Positions 59,856 to 64,000 of a stretch of DNA of 64,000 nt are shown piece by piece. The notes under the pieces are model-generated. The model was given only the letters and a program-made list of their open reading frames with translations. It was not told the DNA's origin and searched no databases. The stretch is from Zhenhengia yiwuensis (GTDB lineage: Bacteria; Bacillota; Clostridia; Lachnospirales; Cellulosilyticaceae): contig NZ_JACRSY010000006.1 in NCBI RefSeq assembly GCF_014384995.1, positions 1-64,000 on the forward strand, read 5' to 3'. Position 1 is the first letter of the stretch, and the number at the start of each line of letters is the position of its first letter. Both the position numbers and the translations under genes were made by a program.

Positions 59856-60076
59856 TGTTTAAAAACCCCCTTTAGAGTAGGCTGATGCATCAACTAAGTT
59901 TATTGTACTTAAGTTAAAATATCAAAACAATAACTTGATTTTTTAGCTTACTCAACTCATAAGTGAGAAATTGTCATGAGGATGTAAGTATTGATAATTG
60001 CATGACCTCGGTCGAAGTGATATCCTATCAATAGAATAAATAGAGGTTACGTAGATAATAGGGAGTAGGTGTATCC

Positions 60077-60577
60077 ATGAAAAAAATAATGATTATTGGC
60101 TGTTGTGGTAGTGGAAAAACAACTTTAGCTAAAAAACTGTCTAATAAGTTAAACTTACCTTTGATACATCTTGACAAACTTAATTGGCGAGATAACTGGC
60201 AAAATATATCTAAAGAAGAATTTGATGATTTACTATGGGCTGAAGTTGTAAAGCCGACATGGATTATAGATGGAAATTATGAACGAACCATACCATTAAG
60301 ATTGAAATACTGTGATACTGTTATTTATATGGATTATTCTCGTATAAGCTGTCTTTATGGTGTAATAAAACGAGTTGTAACAGGGTATGGTAAAAGTCGT
60401 CCTGATATGGGAGGATATTGCCCAGAAAGATTTGATTTTGATTTTATAAAATTTGTTTGGAATTTTAATAAAAAGAATAGAAAAAGGTATTATGACATCT
60501 TAAGTAGAGAAGAAGATATTCAAGTCATTATTTTACGAAACCGTAGACAAGCAGCGCATTTTTTACAAGGATTATAA
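60077..60577 (+). CDS. Small P-loop NTPase (adenylate-kinase-like/topology modulation type)
   Basis: A 166-aa P-loop protein with Walker A GCCGSGKTT (residues 8-16). The LIHLDKLNWRDNW and WIIDGNYERTIPLRL blocks are characteristic of the FlaR/'DNA topology modulation' group of kinase-like NTPases. RRAAHFLQ-type RRQAAHFLQGL ends it. No established substrate; the name is historical. The ATG follows AGGGAGTAGGTGTATCC. It is isolated, with a strong terminator downstream. Confidence 0.85.
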   Translation: MKKIMIIGCCGSGKTTLAKKLSNKLNLPLIHLDKLNWRDNWQNISKEEFDDLLWAEVVKPTWIIDGNYERTIPLRLKYCDTVIYMDYSRISCLYGVIKRVVTGYGKSRPDMGGYCPERFDFDFIKFVWNFNKKNRKRYYDILSREEDIQVIILRNRRQAAHFLQGL

Positions 60578-60616
60578 GCTTAATTCTTATTAAATCCAAT
60601 AATTATTTTATGAATT

Positions 60617-60676
60617 AAAAAGCCGATCTAAAGAGACTGCCGCCCCCTTATGGCAGCTCTTTAGATCGGCTTTTAG
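60617..60676 (+). terminator. Terminator after the P-loop NTPase gene
   Basis: A long stem (AAAAGCCGATCTAAAGAG and complement, extended by CTGCC / GGCAG) with a small CCCCCTTAT-type loop and TTTTAG tail. Confidence 0.88.
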
Positions 60677-61165
60677 TGTGGTAGAAGTGTTAAGTAAAGT
60701 TAGAGCTTAGCCTTGATGCCGTTAAGCCTTTGGTGTAACCTTCAGAATAGACAGGTCCTATGCATAGCCCAGGTATGTTGCCAGTGAAAGGGATGCCACT
60801 GCATATATCACTGCAATCATACTGGCACTAGCAAAGGCACCTTCGTACGCTGGTAGGCATAGCCTTAGCCTGTAGGCATAGAAAGAAAAGCCTTACTTTA
60901 GTCATAAATCTAACAGAGAGCAGCTACCACACAGCTAACTGTTAGGGCTAAGAAAAGGCTCATTATTAGAAGGGGGGCTAACTAAGAGTCTTTTCTTAGA
61001 AGTGTAAAAGTTCAAACTACCTAGGATGTGTTTTAGCTTTTACATCTTATATATAGTCCCAAGGTATGAAAATTCCCTGAAAAATTTTAGGGAATTGATA
61101 AAATAATTTGAAATATATAGAGACAAGTGATAGTATGAAGCTAAAAATGGCATATAGGTGATAGT
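60677..61165 (+). other. Gene-free, stem-loop-rich region; possible structured RNA
   Basis: About 490 bp without any credible reading frame but with several inverted repeats. These are TGCCAGT / ACTGGCA near 60779-60835, CTAACAG (60910) / CTGTTAG (60939), CTAAGAAAAGGCTC (60948-60961) / GAGTCTTTTCTTAG (60986-60999), TGTAAAAG (61004) / CTTTTACA (61037), and AATTCCCT (61071) / AGGGAATT (61089). A direct repeat GTAGGCATAG occurs at 60853 and 60872. I do not recognise tmRNA, RNase P, SRP or 6S signatures. Whether it is a non-coding RNA or debris of a mobile element is open. Confidence 0.45.
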
Positions 61166-62020
61166 ATGATATATTTAAAATCCTTTACATTTCCTAATGA
61201 GGATAGGGAGTTTAGATTTATTCTTTCGATAAAAAGAAAATGCTACGATTCGTTTTATCCTTTTAGAATATTATCAAAAAATGATTTGAGACAAATAGAT
61301 TTTGAACCCATTACCATTCTTTATGGTGGAAATGGTTCAGGAAAATCGACTGCACTAAATGTCATTGCCGAAAAGCTCAGCATTACAAGAGAATCCCTTT
61401 ATAATAGAACAAACTTTTATGGGGACTATATTGATATGTGTGATATGGAAATAGTAGAGGAAATTCCAATGGAGAGTAGGATTATCACAAGTGATGATGT
61501 CTTTAATTATATGCTCAATATCCGTACCATTAACGAGGGGATAGATACGAAACGAGAAGATTTATTTGTAGAGTATTTGGATTTGAAGTATTCCCAGTTT
61601 AAGATGAAGTCCTTAGAGGATTATGAACAGCTTAAAAAGGTGAATCAGTCAAGAAGTAGGACCCAGTCTAAGTATGTAAGACGCAATCTTATGGATAATA
61701 TTCGTGAGTATTCTAACGGCGAGAGTGCTTTTAGATATTTTACTGAAAAAATAGCTGAAAATGGCTTATATATATTGGACGAGCCTGAAAATAGCTTATC
61801 TCCACAAAGGCAGCTAGAATTAATTAAGTTTATCGAAGACTCCGCTAGGTATTTTGGGTGCCAATTTATTATATCCACCCATTCCCCTTTTCTGTTAGCT
61901 ATTAAAGGTGCCAAGATATATGACCTAGATGAGTATCCCGTATCTGTGAAAAAGTGGACTGAATTAGAAAGTGTACGCTGCTACTATAACTTTTTTAAAG
62001 GACATGAACATGAGTTTTAG
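61166..62020 (+). CDS. AAA/ABC-type ATPase (COG3910-like)
   Basis: A 284-aa P-loop ATPase of the single-domain AAA_21/ABC-like kind. Walker A is GGNGSGKS (54-61). A short coiled region with LMDNIREYSNGESAFRYF provides the signature-like NGES. Walker B is GLYILDEPENSLSP, and the H-loop is FIISTHSPFLL. The N-terminal RFILSIKRKCYDSFYPF is typical of COG3910 ATPases. Relatives are found alone or in defence loci, but no partner nuclease or toxin is present here. Start is ATG at 61166, after a modest ATAGGTGATAGT site. The upstream stem-loop-rich region may include its leader. Confidence 0.82.
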   Translation: MIYLKSFTFPNEDREFRFILSIKRKCYDSFYPFRILSKNDLRQIDFEPITILYGGNGSGKSTALNVIAEKLSITRESLYNRTNFYGDYIDMCDMEIVEEIPMESRIITSDDVFNYMLNIRTINEGIDTKREDLFVEYLDLKYSQFKMKSLEDYEQLKKVNQSRSRTQSKYVRRNLMDNIREYSNGESAFRYFTEKIAENGLYILDEPENSLSPQRQLELIKFIEDSARYFGCQFIISTHSPFLLAIKGAKIYDLDEYPVSVKKWTELESVRCYYNFFKGHEHEF

Positions 62021-62042
62021 ATAGGGTGTATAGTACAACGAT

Positions 62043-62090
62043 AAAGGCAATTAATACCTCAAATTTTTAGGGGTGTTAATTGCCTTTAGT
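62043..62090. terminator. Hairpin between the ATPase gene and the 62136 gene
   Basis: AAAGGCAATTAATACC pairs with GGTGTTAATTGCCTTT (one G:U) around a TCAAATTTTTAGG loop. T-runs are short on both strands, so termination may be partial. Confidence 0.65.
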
Positions 62091-62135
62091 AGTTAATAGT
62101 CTATTTTAAGAGGATGGCTTTATAAATCACGCTAT

Positions 62136-62624
62136 TTACTGAGTTAGAGCTCTAAGAAGGGCTTTGTCAAGGAATTCAATTTGTGTAATCTTATGATTCA
62201 CTAGAGTAGCATGGCCTAGGACTTTAACAGGTATAACTTGATTAAAGTGATCCTCTATTTCCACGCGTGCTTCGAAATGATAAGATTGGCTATTTTGTTT
62301 ATCTTGAGTTACTGTAATAGCTTTAATGTTAATAAACTTACCAGTTTCATTAGCTACTACATGATATTTATCACCATAACGTATTTGGATAAAACGCTTG
62401 AAGGCCTCTTCAGTGAAGTAGTCAGCATAAAGCTGTTCAAGTACATCAATAAAACCATCTAAGTCTAAGTTCGGTTCAAGAATATCTTCATTTGGGGTAT
62501 CTAGTACTTGTTCACATACAATTTCAATGATTTTTTCATCCCATGTTTTTGCTTCACTTGCGAGGCATTTTATAAAGGCTATCACAACAAGCATCCATAC
62601 TAAAATAAAAAGAATCATGATCAC
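62136..62624 (-). CDS. Membrane-anchored protein of unknown function (possible NTF2/Tim44-like fold)
   Basis: A 162-aa protein with one N-terminal membrane helix (MILFILVWMLVVIAFIKCLA, residues 3-22) and a soluble domain. That domain has EEAFKRFIQIRYGDKYHVVANETGKFINIKAI and then HFEARVEIEDHFNQVIPVKVLGHATLVNHKITQIEFL. The late beta pattern with paired VEI/HATL strands resembles NTF2- or Tim44-like domains, but I would not assign a family. It lies convergent to the ATPase gene and upstream of no clear partner. Confidence 0.65.
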   Translation of the reverse strand: MIMILFILVWMLVVIAFIKCLASEAKTWDEKIIEIVCEQVLDTPNEDILEPNLDLDGFIDVLEQLYADYFTEEAFKRFIQIRYGDKYHVVANETGKFINIKAITVTQDKQNSQSYHFEARVEIEDHFNQVIPVKVLGHATLVNHKITQIEFLDKALLRALTQ

Positions 62625-62754
62625 TATTCCCCCTTACTTCCCTTAGCAGGATGTGTATCACTACTAGTTTATGAAGGAAGTGCCACATATAGTGCACAAC
62701 TACATTATTTTTTTGCCCCTATCCTAAGCGAAGCATTAGGCTACTCCTTCCAAG

Positions 62755-62891
62755 AACATGAAAAGAGGGAGGGGGCTCTGTAATACACCTTTGGAGCTTT
62801 TGGGAAGAACTTCAGGAGTTAGATAGCGACTAGAAGTTCTCCAAAAGCGGAAATAAGTGTATGGAAGAGGCCCTCTCCCTCTCATGCATGT
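62755..62891. repeat. Long imperfect hairpin element (about 137 nt) between the 62136 gene and the ABC exporter
   Basis: Arms pair over several blocks: GAGGGAG / CTCCCTC, GGGC / GCCC, ATACAC / GTGTAT, GCTTTTGG / CCAAAAGC and GAACTTC / GAAGTTC. The loop is near 62814-62832. It contains no ORF. Its length, blocky pairing and position just after a gene end resemble the element at 32764-32905, but the two do not share primary sequence. It lies directly downstream of the exporter gene on the minus strand. Confidence 0.75.
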
Positions 62892-62909
62892 TTAAATTTT
62901 TAGCTTATG

Positions 62910-64000
62910 CTACGCTCTAAGCAATTCATATTGTGTTGTATAAAGATGACAATAGCCACCGCCTTTAGCGATAAGTTCATCATGTGTACCCATTTCTAAG
63001 ATTTGACCATCTTGGATGTAAATAATCTTATCGGAGTTTTTAATAGTAGAAAGTCTATGAGCGATAACGAATGATGTTCTACCTTTAAGGAGTTCATCAA
63101 GTCCTTGTTGAAGAAGTACTTCAGTTTGGCTATCAATACTGGAAGTGGCTTCATCAAGAATAAGGATTTTAGGGTTAGCAAGAAGTGCTCTTGCAAAGGA
63201 GATAAGTTGTCTTTGACCTACTGAGAGTCTATCTCCACGCTCATTAACGACTGTTTCATAGCCGTTTTCAAAAGTCATAATAAAGTCGTGGGCTTTAACC
63301 ACTTTAGCAGCTTCAATAACTTCCTCATCTGTCGCATCCAGTCTACCGTAGCGGATATTTTCCATAATTGTACCAGAGAAGATGAAAGAGTCTTGCATCA
63401 TAATACCCATTTGGCCTCTAAGAGAAGTAAGGGTAACTTTGCTAATATCGTGCCCATCAATTAAGATGCGACCATCGTTAATATTGTAGAAACGACTAAT
63501 GAGGTTGATAATGGTTGTTTTACCTGAACCTGTAGGTCCTACAATAGCTACACGTTCACCAGGTTTAGCTTCAAAGCTAATACCTTTTAGAATCATTTCA
63601 TCCTCTTCATAAGCAAATTTTACATCTTCAAATTCTACATGACCTTCGATTTTAGGAAGCTCAGTTGCATCATCACAGTCATGTACAGTTGGTTTTTCAT
63701 CCATAAGTTCAAAGATACGCTCAAGGTTTGCCATAGCATTAATAATGGTGTTATAGAAGTTACCAAGGTTGGTAATAGGACCCCAGAAACGCCATACATA
63801 AGCTACGAAAGCAACAAGAAGACCAACTGAAATATCATCGACAAAGATAAATACAGCACTGAAGTAAACAAGCGCAACAGTAAGTGTTGCTACGTTATCC
63901 ATAATAGGCCAAACTAAGAAGTTTAGTTTAACAGCGCCTAGCCAAGCATTACTGTATTCCTCGCATACGTGTTCATTCACACGCATACTTTCTTCTTCAT
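62910..64000 (-). CDS. ABC exporter, fused permease-ATPase (partial: 5' end beyond window)
   Basis: The C-terminal ~363 residues of a half-transporter of the multidrug/lipid exporter type. The visible part begins in the last transmembrane helices (VATLTVALVYFSAVFIFV, ISVGLLVAFVAYVWRFW) and continues into the ATPase domain. That domain has Walker A VGPTGSGKTT, Q-loop GIMMQDSFIFSGTIMENIRYG, signature LSVGQRQLISFARALL, Walker B ILILDEATSSID and H-loop VIAHRLS. The frame remains open through the right edge (EEES precedes the first internal Met), so the true start lies outside. All catalytic ATPase residues look canonical. Substrate unknown; many relatives work as heterodimers. Confidence 0.93.
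   Translation of the reverse strand, partial: EEESMRVNEHVCEEYSNAWLGAVKLNFLVWPIMDNVATLTVALVYFSAVFIFVDDISVGLLVAFVAYVWRFWGPITNLGNFYNTIINAMANLERIFELMDEKPTVHDCDDATELPKIEGHVEFEDVKFAYEEDEMILKGISFEAKPGERVAIVGPTGSGKTTIINLISRFYNINDGRILIDGHDISKVTLTSLRGQMGIMMQDSFIFSGTIMENIRYGRLDATDEEVIEAAKVVKAHDFIMTFENGYETVVNERGDRLSVGQRQLISFARALLANPKILILDEATSSIDSQTEVLLQQGLDELLKGRTSFVIAHRLSTIKNSDKIIYIQDGQILEMGTHDELIAKGGGYCHLYTTQYELLRA

Noticed and set aside
60677..61165. SRP RNA, RNase P RNA, tmRNA or 6S RNA in the gene-free stretch.
   Set aside because: Conserved sequences of these RNAs (for example GGTCCGGAAGGAAGCAG or GAGGAAAGTCC) are absent.
61166..62020. Retron or abortive-infection system based on the ATPase plus upstream structured DNA.
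   Set aside because: No reverse transcriptase, nuclease or toxin effector is adjacent. The ATPase alone cannot support a named defence system.

Overview
The window is low-GC, AT-rich DNA from a spore-forming, strictly anaerobic Firmicute. The basis is strong AGGAGG-type Shine-Dalgarno sites, dense Rho-independent terminators, and sporulation genes (yabG, a sipL-like SPOCS/LysM gene, a CotS-like coat gene, a SpoVB-like flippase, a YIEGIA pair). Gene order and content fit a Lachnospirales/Clostridium-like gut or cellulose-degrading lineage such as Cellulosilyticum. That genus is an inference, not something shown here. I see no rRNA, tRNA or CRISPR array.

Layout. 1-4.5 kb: a possible IS3-type tail, a YjiH-type membrane protein, tcdA, small Dabb and VOC proteins, and a ROK sugar kinase. 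4.5-9.5 kb: an alpha-mannoside operon (GH38 mannosidase, long mannose-6-phosphate isomerase, GntR/UTRA regulator) divergent from the ROK gene, with a palindromic operator between them. 9.5-20.3 kb: housekeeping genes (DUF1622, topB, a nuclease-fused Rad3/DinG helicase, an alpha/beta hydrolase without its serine nucleophile, asparaginase, transaldolase-like aldolase, YIEGIA pair, YaiI, hemerythrin, Cu/Zn SOD). 20.4-34.6 kb: SpoVB-like protein, SDR, cca, DUF4340, CotS-like, phosphohexomutase, yabG, sipL, ispE and a GntR regulator, much of it sporulation-linked.

35.0-49.5 kb is the most coherent system: a glycan importer (two permeases and a lipoprotein), an endonuclease/exonuclease/phosphatase-fold enzyme, a LacI regulator, three Cys-type sulfatases, their anaerobic sulfatase maturase, a DUF4091 protein and a GH125 exo-alpha-mannosidase. 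None of the catabolic enzymes has a signal peptide. This predicts import of sulfated, probably mannose-containing oligosaccharides followed by cytoplasmic desulfation and trimming. The GH38/isomerase operon could process the released mannose.

49.5-54.4 kb is accessory or decaying: a purine-rich gene-poor stretch, a repeated terminator-like element, a HARE-HTH protein, a Pro/Gly-rich protein, a broken XRE regulator, and a PadR/DUF2812 pair with tandem operators. 54.4-64 kb holds a MerR-controlled iron alcohol dehydrogenase, a cytidine-deaminase remnant, a coiled-coil/MATE pair, an XRE-TPR regulator, two small P-loop proteins, a gene-free region rich in stem-loops, and the 3' end of an ABC exporter gene that runs off the window.
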